From an uncultured Lachnospiraceae bacterium (lineage in GTDB: Bacteria > Bacillota > Clostridia > Lachnospirales > Lachnospiraceae), in the NCBI GenBank assembly GCA_934418125.1, contig CAKRWT010000012.1, positions 1 to 62,654 of the forward strand: a DNA stretch of 62,654 nt, in the 5' to 3' direction. Below, piece by piece: positions 16,095-24,808 of the stretch; position 1 is the first letter of the stretch, and every line of letters starts with the position of its first letter. The notes below the pieces were generated by a model, which was not told the origin of the DNA, ran no database searches, and saw only the letters and a program-made list of their open reading frames with translations. The translations under genes were made by a program, and so were the position numbers.

Positions 16095-18581
16095 TCAGGC
16101 TATATCATATACGGAAACCAGCTTGAAATCGGTTGCTTCTCCTTCTACTATCTGAATCCGTTTTTCCCCGGCGTTCATATCAAAGAAGTTATCAGACAGC
16201 CGTACATCGCCGTCAATTCCTTCTATCGCTACATTCTTCGCATAATTAGCAGCAGTAATTACCAGTTCATCGCCCTCTCTTCTCCAGGATAATTCCGGAT
16301 TCAGGAAGCCATAGTGCTTCGGTGCAGTAAACAGACTGGTATTCTCAGAAATTACTTTTCCATCCTGTTCAAATTGGTAACTTATGTAAACTTTTAATTC
16401 ATCGTACTCCGCTAAATCAATTTCCGGAATCCAGACACCGGATAAAGCTTCCACTGTTACTTTCTGTGTGCCCTCCTGCAATATCTTGCTGTCAGCCGTC
16501 CGGATTGCCCATTTGACCGTACCGGTTACCGGACTCATGGTTTCGTTTGCCACATGAATCTTAGCTGATTTCCGAATCGGTGCCGGTTGTGCGATACAGA
16601 ATGGTCTTTCACTCAGTTCCCCGGTTTCCTCACAGGATATCATGATCGGTGCAAATGCTCTTTTCTCCGCATAATGCAATGCTTTCCATCTGCCATAATA
16701 GTCGATACTTGCCCAGGATGCCACAGGCCAGATGTCGTTTAACTGCCATACTACCGTTCCCATACATCTGCCACGATATCTCCGGAAATGCTCAATACCA
16801 TACCGGATAGCATCTGCCTGCAATAACTGGGAAGCATATAAAAGCATCTCGAATTTCTGCGGATAGAGATAGGTTGCTGACAGATAGCTTAAAATCTTAC
16901 CATTGGCAGCCGCATTTCTCTGATGCATCTCCATTACTCTGGAGAAAATATTTCTGTCTTCCGGCTCAGTAAAGCTCTCCACTGTTTTCAGGCAGGGGAA
17001 AGACTGGAAACCAAACTCTGACATATAACGGAAGTAATATTTCCGATAATCGGTAAAAGGTTTGTTGCCATGCCATACTGCCCAGTAATGGGTGTCACCA
17101 CGGTTTTCATCCCACGGATTATCAAAATTACCACCTGAGGATGGGGAAGAGGGCCAGTAAAAGGTTGCCGGGTCTTCCTCCTCCAGTATCTTCGGAATAA
17201 TATATTCAAATATTTTAATGTAATCGTATTTCTGCTTAATGGATGGCTCCCACGCCTTATCAAGAGTCTGGGTCTCCATTTCATTGTTACCACACCAGAT
17301 ACCAAGGCTTGCATGATGACGGAGCCTTCTTACATTGTCCCGAATTTCCGCACTCACATTCCGCTCGAAAGCATCGTCCAGTTCATAGGAAGCGCAGGCA
17401 AACATCATATCCTGCCATACAATCAATCCCAGTTCATCGCAGATATCGAAGAACCAGTCTTCCGGATAATAACCGCCTCCCCAGACACGAATACAGTTAT
17501 GGTTGGCAGCCACTGCATCTTCCAGGAGCTTTCGGGTTCGCTCCCTCGTTACTCTGGATAAAATGTTATCCTCCGGGATATAGTCTGCTCCCATGGCAAA
17601 GATTTTAACCCCATTTACTTCGTGGGCAAAACACTCACCCCACTCATCCTTATCGGTATTGATAGTCAGGGTACGCAGACCGATTCTGCGAATCCAGCTA
17701 TCCAGTTCTTGGCCCTGTTCATCCAAAAGCCGTACCTCGGCGCGGTACAAAGGCTGCTCCCCATAGCCATGAGGCCACCAGCGTTTCGGATTCTCTACGG
17801 TAATGGCATCCCAGCCGTCCCCTTCTTTGGATGTCTTTTTTGCTACCAGACTGCCCTTTTCATCATACAGGGCTATCTGGAGTTCATACTGTGCTCCGTC
17901 TTCTGTCTCCGTCACAAAATCCTCTATGGTAACATCATAATTAACGATTACTTCATCCTTCTGTTCTGCCCAGTTTTGTGTTATGTAAACCTGTTCCAGT
18001 CTTGCCTTCTTGCCAGACAAGACAGATACTTCCCGGAAAATACCAGCATCGGGTAGTCTCGGACCCCAGTCCCAGCCATACATACAGTGGGCTTTCCGGA
18101 TATGTGGGAAGCCTTTCATACAATCGGTAGAACCGCCGGTATAAACCTTTTCATTCTCTTCCCGGATATATCTGGTCGGGGAAAATAATTCCACCCGCAG
18201 TTCATTCTCTCCTGCCTTCGCTGCCCCTTCCAGAGAAAATTCCCAAATACGGTGCATATTCTCTGTATGTCCCAGATAAATATCATTTACATAAATATCT
18301 GCCAACGTATCGACTCCATCAAAATGAAGCAGTAAAAAGTCGCTCTCTATCTGCTCTTGCGTTAAAGTAAAGGTAGTAACAAACCGGAAGTCATTCTCCA
18401 TTAATTTAAGGGCATCCAGTTCATTTATTCGGTAAAACGGGTCTGGCATCAATCCCTGCTCTAATAAATTGCCATACACAGAACCGGGTATCTGTGCAGG
18501 AATTGGTTCCTGTGAGATTCCATATACATTGTCTCCCAGAACCTGCATCTGCCATGCGCCATTCAGACTCCTCTTTTTCAT
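16095..18581 (-). CDS. Beta-mannosidase, glycoside hydrolase family 2
   Basis: An 828-residue cytosolic enzyme that removes terminal beta-mannose from oligosaccharides. The sugar-binding jelly-roll comes first (LNGAWQ, MYGWDWGPRLPDAG near 180), then the TIM barrel. The acid/base glutamate is in WCGNNEMETQ and the nucleophile in MSEFGFQSFPC; WNDIWPVASW is the typical beta-mannosidase motif. The start is set at 18581 because AAGGAAG lies seven nt upstream; an in-frame extension of 64 codons has no ribosome binding site. There is no signal peptide, so the substrate must be imported. No transporter is adjacent. Confidence 0.9.
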   Translation of the reverse strand: MKKRSLNGAWQMQVLGDNVYGISQEPIPAQIPGSVYGNLLEQGLMPDPFYRINELDALKLMENDFRFVTTFTLTQEQIESDFLLLHFDGVDTLADIYVNDIYLGHTENMHRIWEFSLEGAAKAGENELRVELFSPTRYIREENEKVYTGGSTDCMKGFPHIRKAHCMYGWDWGPRLPDAGIFREVSVLSGKKARLEQVYITQNWAEQKDEVIVNYDVTIEDFVTETEDGAQYELQIALYDEKGSLVAKKTSKEGDGWDAITVENPKRWWPHGYGEQPLYRAEVRLLDEQGQELDSWIRRIGLRTLTINTDKDEWGECFAHEVNGVKIFAMGADYIPEDNILSRVTRERTRKLLEDAVAANHNCIRVWGGGYYPEDWFFDICDELGLIVWQDMMFACASYELDDAFERNVSAEIRDNVRRLRHHASLGIWCGNNEMETQTLDKAWEPSIKQKYDYIKIFEYIIPKILEEEDPATFYWPSSPSSGGNFDNPWDENRGDTHYWAVWHGNKPFTDYRKYYFRYMSEFGFQSFPCLKTVESFTEPEDRNIFSRVMEMHQRNAAANGKILSYLSATYLYPQKFEMLLYASQLLQADAIRYGIEHFRRYRGRCMGTVVWQLNDIWPVASWASIDYYGRWKALHYAEKRAFAPIMISCEETGELSERPFCIAQPAPIRKSAKIHVANETMSPVTGTVKWAIRTADSKILQEGTQKVTVEALSGVWIPEIDLAEYDELKVYISYQFEQDGKVISENTSLFTAPKHYGFLNPELSWRREGDELVITAANYAKNVAIEGIDGDVRLSDNFFDMNAGEKRIQIVEGEATDFKLVSVYDIA

Positions 18582-18757
18582 ACTTTCTTCCTTTTCATCT
18601 TTCATATTTATGGCTGCGGTACAGAAATTGCCACCGCGCACCCACACTGCTATGATAGCGGAAAAGATTTCTTTTGTCACTTTCTTTTCTGTAGAAAATA
18701 TGCTATCTTTTTTGTAGATTATTCTGATAAATTTGGAAAAGAGAGTGAGAACCACTG

Positions 18758-19054
18758 ATGAAAAAGAAAACACCGAAACAAATCGCAGCCCTTGTCTGCG
18801 TTGTTATCCTGGCTGCCATGTATCTGATTACCCTGATTGTGGCATGCATTGATTTCCAGGACGCAGGCAGATTCTTTGCCGCCTGCCTGCTTACCACGAT
18901 TGCCCTGCCCATCCTGTTGTGGATTTTCATCTGGGTATATGGCATCTATAAAGACAAGCACAATATGGCATCTTTAGATATGATGCACAGTGACTCTTAT
19001 ACCGGCACTAATGCAGACCGACCAGAGGTGGATGCAGAGACCAATGAGATGTAG
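18758..19054 (+). CDS. Small two-pass membrane protein
   Basis: A 98-residue protein with a lysine-rich start, two transmembrane segments (about 10-32 and 38-62) and an acidic hydrophilic tail. It is divergent from the mannosidase gene with 176 bp between starts. A purine-rich GAGAGTGAG precedes the ATG. A strong terminator follows at 19177. The function is not recognised. Confidence 0.65.
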   Translation: MKKKTPKQIAALVCVVILAAMYLITLIVACIDFQDAGRFFAACLLTTIALPILLWIFIWVYGIYKDKHNMASLDMMHSDSYTGTNADRPEVDAETNEM

Positions 19055-19176
19055 ACGTAAATACTGACACCACTACGATGCTGACATTGTTGCTGACTCT
19101 GATGCTACTGCGGATTTGAATACTACTGTGACTTCTAGTACTGCTACAGATTTGAAATTGAACTAAATAGTGCACT

Positions 19177-19228
19177 AAAAAAGCAAACTCCCATACCCTT
19201 TACTGTGGTGTTGGGAGTTTGCTTTTTT
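19177..19228 (+). terminator. Rho-independent terminator
   Basis: The arms GCAAACTCCC(A) and (T)GGGAGTTTGC form an 11-bp stem followed by six T. AAAAAA on the other side makes it bidirectional. It ends the small membrane-protein transcript. Confidence 0.92.
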
Positions 19229-19236
19229 AATATGGC

Positions 19237-19915
19237 TTTTGCCCACGTGCATGCAGATTATGGGTGTCTTGTCCTTTTTTCTTGCTTTTATACCCAACAT
19301 GTCCTCTTCCTTTGGGTATTTCTTACTCTTTTGCGCTTCTATACCCACAGGCACCGGCTCGCTTTGGGTAGACTGCTCTATTAATATGTTTTTTACCCAA
19401 ATGTGTTACTTATATTGGGTATGCCTTACTCTTTTTCGCTTCTATACCCAGCAAGTCCTCTTCTTTTGGGTATTTTCTTCTCTTTTATGCTCCTATACCC
19501 ACAGTCACCGGCTCGCTTTGGGTAGACTGCTCTATTAATAAGCTTTTTACCCAAATGTGTTACTTATATTGGGTATGGCTTAATCTTTTATGCTTCTATA
19601 CCCAGCAAGTCCTCTTCTTTTGGGTATTTCTTACTCTTTTGTGCTTCTATACCCACAGTCACCGGCTCGCTCTGGGTAGACTGCTCTATTAATATGTTTT
19701 TACCCAAATGTGTTACTTATATTGGGTATGGCTTAATCTTTTGCGCTCCTATACCCAGCAAGTTCTCTTCCTTTGGGTATTTCTTACTCTTTTGCGCTTC
19801 TATACCCAGCAATTCCTCTTCTTTTGGGTATTTCTTACTCTTTTGCACTTCTATACCCACAGGCACCGGCTCGCTCTGGGTAGACTGCTCTATTAATAAG
19901 CTTTTTACCCACACG
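19237..19915. repeat. Higher-order array of 51-bp hairpin repeats
   Basis: About thirteen monomers of 51-52 bp follow one another. Each holds an inverted repeat TACCCA...TGGGTA with a loop of 16-17 nt, then a 22-23 nt T-rich linker. Three monomer types can be told apart: A with loop starting AATGTG, B with GCAAGT, C with CAGGCACCGG or CAGTCACCGG. They follow as A-B-C, A-B-C, A-B-C, A-B-B-C, a higher-order unit of about 154 bp. Because 154 is not a multiple of three, peptide repeats do not stay in frame, so coding is unlikely. The array fills the gap between a terminator and the end of a convergent gene. Confidence 0.9.
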
Positions 19916-19927
19916 CATTGCAGAACC

Positions 19928-20464
19928 CTATTTCTCCAGCAACCGCTCATAATCCTCTCTGGCGAAACGATGATACGTTACCCCAAACACATCCTGTTCT
20001 ACGCAATAGGCATAGGCATCCAGTTCTTCCTGCTCAAAGTAGAACACAGTTCCCAGTCCGTCCTCTTCCCTGTCCTCTATATAAGTACCATGATGTTCTC
20101 TGGCATAATCCCGGAACACGCTCCGCACCGCCTCCATATCCTGTTTCTTAATTGCTGCCAGAAACAGGGCCAGAAACGATGGCAGTTCCACATGTTCTGC
20201 CACATAGCGGCTGCCAGCCTCCGAAACAGCAACGCAAAACCGGTCTTTCTGATAACTTACCTGGGTTCCTTTCAGATAAGATGCATGTTCTCTGATATAG
20301 CTTTCTGTTTTCTGCTGTAACAGGGCATTGTCCGTGTTTTCCGGCAGATGCAGATACAGACAGATAGATTCCTTCGGATAATACAGCCGTAAAATTTCTT
20401 TCGATACCCCTATTTTTAATTGCCACTCTTTGATGGTGTCAACAATATGCTTCTCCAGTGTCAT
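19928..20464 (-). CDS. Conserved hypothetical protein (DUF3877-like)
   Basis: A 178-residue soluble protein with mixed alpha/beta character and no recognised active site. It resembles the DUF3877 proteins found beside tcdA in Lachnospiraceae, but that identification is from memory and tentative. It starts 5 nt after the tcdA stop codon with AAAGGAG inside the tcdA end, so it is co-transcribed with tcdA. Downstream lies the hairpin array rather than an ordinary terminator. Confidence 0.7.
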   Translation of the reverse strand: MTLEKHIVDTIKEWQLKIGVSKEILRLYYPKESICLYLHLPENTDNALLQQKTESYIREHASYLKGTQVSYQKDRFCVAVSEAGSRYVAEHVELPSFLALFLAAIKKQDMEAVRSVFRDYAREHHGTYIEDREEDGLGTVFYFEQEELDAYAYCVEQDVFGVTYHRFAREDYERLLEK

Positions 20465-20469
20465 GGTTT

Positions 20470-21267
20470 TTACTCTGCTCCTTTATCCCGGTCAGCATAC
20501 GCCCGCTCCCGTTCTTCTTTGGTTAAATCCTTCAAAACCTCTCCGGCAATAATCAGACCTGCCACAGACGGAACAAAAGCAGTGCTTCCTGGAATATCCC
20601 TTCTCTCGGTACACTTATGCTGTGCACCCGGCGGGCAGATACAATGAGTTCTGCAACTGATTGCCATATCCTCAATCGGTCTTACCGGCTGCTCCTCGGA
20701 ATAGACAACCTTCAGATGCTTTACATGACGCTTCTTCAACTCCCGGCGCATGACCTTGGCCAATGGACACACTTTCGTCTTATAAATATCTGCTACCCGG
20801 AACATACTTGCTTCCAGCTTATTACCGGCCCCCATACTGCTGATAATAGGGATATTTTTCTCCTGCGCTTTCATAACCAGCGCAATCTTTGCGGTTACGG
20901 TATCTACTGCATCCACGATGTAATCATATTCTTCAAAAGGAAACTGGTCTGCATTTTCCGGTAAGAAAAAGCACTGGTGCATACGCACATCCGCGTCCGG
21001 ATTGATTTCCAGAATCCGCTCTTTCATCACATCTGTTTTATACTTACCCACTGTCTTGCGGGTGGCTATAATCTGTCGGTTTAAGTTAGTCAGACACACC
21101 TTATCATCATCAATCAAATCAAACGCACCCACGCCACTTCTTACCAGGGCTTCGCATACATAACCTCCTACTCCACCAACACCGAAGACAGCAACCCGGC
21201 AGCCAGCAAGCTTGTCCATTGCTTCTTTTCCAAATAAAAGTTCTGTTCTTGAAAACTGATTTAACAT
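20470..21267 (-). CDS. tcdA: tRNA threonylcarbamoyladenosine dehydratase
   Basis: A 265-residue E1-like enzyme of the ThiF/MoeB/HesA superfamily that cyclises t6A37 of tRNA in an ATP-dependent step. The nucleotide-binding loop FGVGGVGGYV is near residue 30, NLNRQI near 60 and DAVDTV near 120. The CICPPGAQHKC segment near 215 is characteristic of this subgroup. The length is typical. The HAD phosphatase gene ends 3 nt upstream, so the genes form an operon. Confidence 0.9.
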   Translation of the reverse strand: MLNQFSRTELLFGKEAMDKLAGCRVAVFGVGGVGGYVCEALVRSGVGAFDLIDDDKVCLTNLNRQIIATRKTVGKYKTDVMKERILEINPDADVRMHQCFFLPENADQFPFEEYDYIVDAVDTVTAKIALVMKAQEKNIPIISSMGAGNKLEASMFRVADIYKTKVCPLAKVMRRELKKRHVKHLKVVYSEEQPVRPIEDMAISCRTHCICPPGAQHKCTERRDIPGSTAFVPSVAGLIIAGEVLKDLTKEERERAYADRDKGAE

Positions 21268-21270
21268 GCT

Positions 21271-21873
21271 TTATTCTACCCCCAGTTTTCGAAGCTCTTC
21301 GATTGCCTGCACCTGATTTTTAAAATGAATGGTGTGAATTCCGAACTTCTCTGCTGCCACCAGATTTGGCAAAGTGTCATCTAAGAATACACACTCTTCC
21401 GGTACCAGCCCATAGCGTTCAATGAGTAACTGATAAATCTCCGGCATAGGTTTGATGACCTTATCGCGGTAGGACAAGATTCCGCCATCCAGATACGGAA
21501 TAAAATCCAGTGCATAGGCGCACTCTGTCTCTGCCTTGTGGGAAAAATTGGACAGATACAGGCAACGATAACCTTTTTCCTTCAGTTCCTGAATCCAGGG
21601 AATGGCATATTCGTTTCGTTTTACGATAGTCTTCACATTTTTCAGGACCTTATAAATATCATCTGCAATCTCCGGGTCATTCTCGATAAAACCAGCCAGA
21701 ATCTCCTCGTCGGTTAAAACGCCTCTGTCGTATTCGTTCCATTCCGGGCTTTGTACCGTAGCTCTGGCTATTCTGTCTACCATTTTTTCATCATAACCAA
21801 AGCTTGCGAAATGCTCTCTCCAGGTAAAGTCTGCCAATACGTTTCCAATATCAAATATAATCGTTGTTATCAT
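21271..21873 (-). CDS. HAD-family phosphatase (YihX-like)
   Basis: A 200-residue HAD hydrolase. Motif I is FDIGNVLAD with nucleophile Asp8, motif II is LSNFS near residue 108, motif III lysine is in VIKPMPEIY near 140, and motif IV is FLDDT. The DxGNV form of motif I is typical of YihX, an alpha-D-glucose-1-phosphate phosphatase, but substrates in this group vary. An AAGGAG site precedes the ATG. First gene of the tcdA operon. Confidence 0.85.
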   Translation of the reverse strand: MITTIIFDIGNVLADFTWREHFASFGYDEKMVDRIARATVQSPEWNEYDRGVLTDEEILAGFIENDPEIADDIYKVLKNVKTIVKRNEYAIPWIQELKEKGYRCLYLSNFSHKAETECAYALDFIPYLDGGILSYRDKVIKPMPEIYQLLIERYGLVPEECVFLDDTLPNLVAAEKFGIHTIHFKNQVQAIEELRKLGVE

Positions 21874-21909
21874 TTTTTGCTCCTTATCTTCTCTTCTTAT
21901 AAATTTAAA

Positions 21910-22797
21910 TTATAAACTTTCAAATACCAGTTCCAGCAGATTTCTCGCTGCCACGGTCAAAGGATTTCTGGGATTGGTTACCACACAGAAATGTCTCTTG
22001 GGAATAATTTTATTAAAACGCAGCTCGAAAAGTCTGCCATCCTCCAGATATTCTCTGGCAAAATCCCGGATGACACATCCGACCCCCAGATTCCGCAAAG
22101 CAAACTGCACTATCATATCACTGGTTGCCAGTTCAAATTCCGGATGTATGATTACCTTATTTTTCCGTAGGAAGGCATCCATATATCTTCTGGTACTGGT
22201 TTCTCCTTCCAGATAAATAATAGGCATTTTTTCTAATTCCTGCAAGTCCAGCATACGGTTTTTATATGGTATAAATTTTCTGCCTGCCACAAAGACATCT
22301 TCCACTTCCCGCACTTCCACAGACTCTAACTCTCCATGCTGTTCAAAGGGAGTGCTCACAACACCGAAATCTATTTTATTTTCCCGCAGATTCAAAAGTG
22401 TTTCCGGTGTGGGCGCATTGCTGACCACCACTTTAATGTCCGGATATTTTTCATGAAACTTTTCCAGATAGGGCAACAGATAAAACTGTAATGTCATATC
22501 ACTGGCTCCGATATGGATTTCACCCAGTTCCAGATTCAGCATCTGCTCCAGCTTCTGCTCGCCTATGGCTATCTGCTCGTATCCACTTGCTACATAGCTA
22601 TACAGCAACTCCCCTTCACCAGTCAGCCGGACGCCTTTCGCTGTCCTGACAAAAAGACTGGCTCCCAGTGCGGTTTCCAGTTGTTTTATCTGCTGGCTTA
22701 CTGCCGGTTGGGAAATGGATAATTCTTTGGCTGCAATCGTCAGGCTGCCCGCCTTTGCCACATGGTAAAATACCTTGTAATATTCCAGATTGTTCAT
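21910..22797 (-). CDS. LysR-family transcriptional regulator
   Basis: A 295-residue regulator. The winged HTH covers residues 1-60 (GSLTIAAKELSISQPAVSQQIKQLE), and the effector domain covers about 90-295 with the usual IGASDM start. No divergent target gene lies next to it: upstream is 500 bp of repeats and the purA terminator, and the HAD phosphatase gene is 36 nt downstream. The effector is unknown. An AAAGGAG site precedes the ATG. Confidence 0.88.
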   Translation of the reverse strand: MNNLEYYKVFYHVAKAGSLTIAAKELSISQPAVSQQIKQLETALGASLFVRTAKGVRLTGEGELLYSYVASGYEQIAIGEQKLEQMLNLELGEIHIGASDMTLQFYLLPYLEKFHEKYPDIKVVVSNAPTPETLLNLRENKIDFGVVSTPFEQHGELESVEVREVEDVFVAGRKFIPYKNRMLDLQELEKMPIIYLEGETSTRRYMDAFLRKNKVIIHPEFELATSDMIVQFALRNLGVGCVIRDFAREYLEDGRLFELRFNKIIPKRHFCVVTNPRNPLTVAARNLLELVFESL

Positions 22798-22890
22798 TTC
22801 TGCTCCTTTCCTGACGAGAGTCCTCCTATTTCAATAATTCCACGCTCTATTTCTATACTGTTATTCCTCGTATAATAGTTCCCGTATCAA

Positions 22891-23070
22891 CCTCTCTGAC
22901 ACAAAAATTTTCTAAACCAAAACCTCTCTACCATAAAAATTCTCTGTCATAAAATTTTCTAAACAAAAAACCTTCCTGCCATAATAATTCTCCGTCACAA
23001 AAATTTTTTAAATATAAAACCTCTCTGACGTAATAATTCTCCAGCACAAAATTTCTAACCTAAAAACTTC
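22891..23070. repeat. Degenerate 48-bp tandem repeats upstream of the LysR gene
   Basis: Copies headed by CCTCTCT or CCTTCCT start at 22891, 22923, 22971, 23020 and, weakly, 23067. Spacings are 32, 48, 49 and 47 bp. Each contains two blocks of the form ATAAAAATTCTC or CACAAAATTT. The copies are A/T-rich and diverged. They lie in the 505-bp gap between the LysR start and the purA terminator. No ORF or hairpin explains them. Confidence 0.65.
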
Positions 23071-23237
23071 TATATACTACTATCTTTACAAATCACATCG
23101 TACAAGTCCTTCGTATAAGTTTTCTTTATAACATGCTCTTATCATATAAGAAATCCCTTTCCCTTGCAACCACCAAGTCAAACTGCCAATCTTTTCTTGC
23201 AAATCTCGCCCTGCTTATCAAAACAATTTTCCTACCG

Positions 23238-23270
23238 CTAAAACACCCCACAGGACAATCCTGCGGGGTG
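23238..23270 (-). terminator. Rho-independent terminator of purA
   Basis: On the minus strand CACCCCGCAGGA and TCCTGTGGGGTG form a 12-bp stem with a TTG loop, followed by TTTT, 33 nt after the purA stop. Confidence 0.95.
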
Positions 23271-23302
23271 CATCTGTTTCATATTCTTATTCCTTTTTAT
23301 GT

Positions 23303-24595
23303 TTATTTACTTAATGGACTTTTACGGTAAATAATATCTTCTCTGCCAGGTCCATTCGATACCATCGTAATCGGGTAACCAATCTGCTCTTCAATAAACT
23401 CTACATAATTACGGCAGTTCTCCGGTAAATCTTCGTACTTCCTGATACCACGGATATCACATTTCCAGCCCGGTAATGTTTTCAGAACCGGTTTTGCTTT
23501 TTCCAGTTTGCAGGTAACCGGGAAGTCTGTTGTTACTTCTCCGTCCACTTCATAACCTACGCATACCGGAATCTCGTCCAGATACCCCAGTACGTCCAGC
23601 ACCGTAAAGGCAACATCGGTTGTTCCTTGCAGACGGCATCCATATTTGGAAGCTACGCAGTCAAACCATCCCATACGACGTGGTCTTCCTGTGGTAGCAC
23701 CGAACTCGCCGCCGTCACCGCCACGTTTTCTTAACTCATCTGCTTCATCACCGAAGATTTCGGATACAAATGCGCCTGCACCGACTGCGGAAGAGTATGC
23801 CTTGCATACGGTAATAATCTGTTTGATTTCATAAGGCGGCAGTCCTGCTCCGATGGCACCATAAGCTGCCAGTGTAGAGGATGAGGTAACCATTGGATAA
23901 ATACCATGGTCAGGGTCTTTTAAGGTTCCCAGCTGTCCCTCTAAGAGAACTGTTTTGCCTTCTTTTAATGCCTTATCCAGATAGGCAGATACATCACAGA
24001 CATAAGGAGCAATCATTTCCTTATATTCGTGCAAGGTTTCCAGAAGTTCCTCCGGTTTAATCAATGGTTTATGATATAAGTGCTCTAACAACACGTTCTT
24101 TGTCTCACAGATTCTCTCTACCTTTTCTTTTAACAAATCTTCATCGAAAAGTTCGCTTACCTGGAAACCGATTTTTGCATATTTATCAGAATAAAAAGGA
24201 GCAATGCCTGACTTTGTGGAACCGAAAGACTTTCCACCCAGTCTTTCTTCTTCATACTGGTCAAATAAAACATGGTATGGCATAACCATCTGACATCTGT
24301 CCGATACCAGAATCTTTGGCATTGGTACATTTCTGTCTGTAATAGACTTAATCTCATTGAACAGAATCGGGATATTTAATGCAACACCATTACCAATAAT
24401 GCTTGTTGTATGACCATAAAATACACCGGATGGCAATGTGTGAAGTGCAAACTTGCCGTAATTGTTTACAATAGTGTGTCCTGCGTTTGCACCACCCTGA
24501 AAACGTACGATAATGTCAGCCTGCTCAGCCAGCATATCTGTAATCTTACCTTTTCCTTCATCGCCCCAATTGGCACCTACTACTGCCTTAACCAT
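23303..24595 (-). CDS. purA: Adenylosuccinate synthetase (clostridial variant)
   Basis: A 430-residue enzyme that joins IMP and aspartate using GTP, the first committed step to AMP. WGDEGKGK near residue 10 and AGHT near 40 keep the catalytic Asp and His. It differs from the textbook enzyme: GANWGDEG instead of GGQWGDEG, and EGQLGTLKDPDHG instead of EGAQGT-L-DIDHG. From memory these substitutions are shared by clostridial PurA proteins and do not suggest inactivity. AAGGAGG precedes the ATG. Confidence 0.95.
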   Translation of the reverse strand: MVKAVVGANWGDEGKGKITDMLAEQADIIVRFQGGANAGHTIVNNYGKFALHTLPSGVFYGHTTSIIGNGVALNIPILFNEIKSITDRNVPMPKILVSDRCQMVMPYHVLFDQYEEERLGGKSFGSTKSGIAPFYSDKYAKIGFQVSELFDEDLLKEKVERICETKNVLLEHLYHKPLIKPEELLETLHEYKEMIAPYVCDVSAYLDKALKEGKTVLLEGQLGTLKDPDHGIYPMVTSSSTLAAYGAIGAGLPPYEIKQIITVCKAYSSAVGAGAFVSEIFGDEADELRKRGGDGGEFGATTGRPRRMGWFDCVASKYGCRLQGTTDVAFTVLDVLGYLDEIPVCVGYEVDGEVTTDFPVTCKLEKAKPVLKTLPGWKCDIRGIRKYEDLPENCRNYVEFIEEQIGYPITMVSNGPGREDIIYRKSPLSK

Positions 24596-24647
24596 TATAA
24601 ATCCTCCTTATTGAGTACCGTTATAATATTGTACAGAAAATATACTG

Positions 24648-24681
24648 AAATAAGGATAGGCGCAAAAACCTGTCCTTATTT
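24648..24681 (-). promoter_or_regulatory. Hairpin in the purA 5' leader
   Basis: AAATAAGGACAGG and CCTATCCTTATTT can pair over 13 positions with a loop of eight, close to the probable purA transcription start (TATAAT at 24698-24693). No T tract follows on the minus strand. It could protect the mRNA 5' end or bind a regulator. No purine riboswitch pattern is seen. Confidence 0.5.
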
Positions 24682-24808
24682 CTTACTTAATGATTATAGA
24701 ACATTTTAGGTTATAAGTAAAATCAATATTTATTATATGTATTATAATTTCTCATTATGCATTTATGTATATATCATACTTATGCTTCACAATAACGGTC
24801 TTCTATCG

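Noticed and set aside
16095..18773. 892-residue start of the mannosidase
   Set aside because: The first 64 residues are not mannosidase-like and lack a ribosome site; the ATG at 18581 has one.
19237..19915. CRISPR array
   Set aside because: The intervals between hairpins are themselves repeated and no unique spacers or cas genes occur.
19694..20320. Plus-strand 208-codon ORF across the hairpin array
   Set aside because: It is open only because 51 is a multiple of three in part of the array; it has no ribosome site and runs antisense through a real gene.
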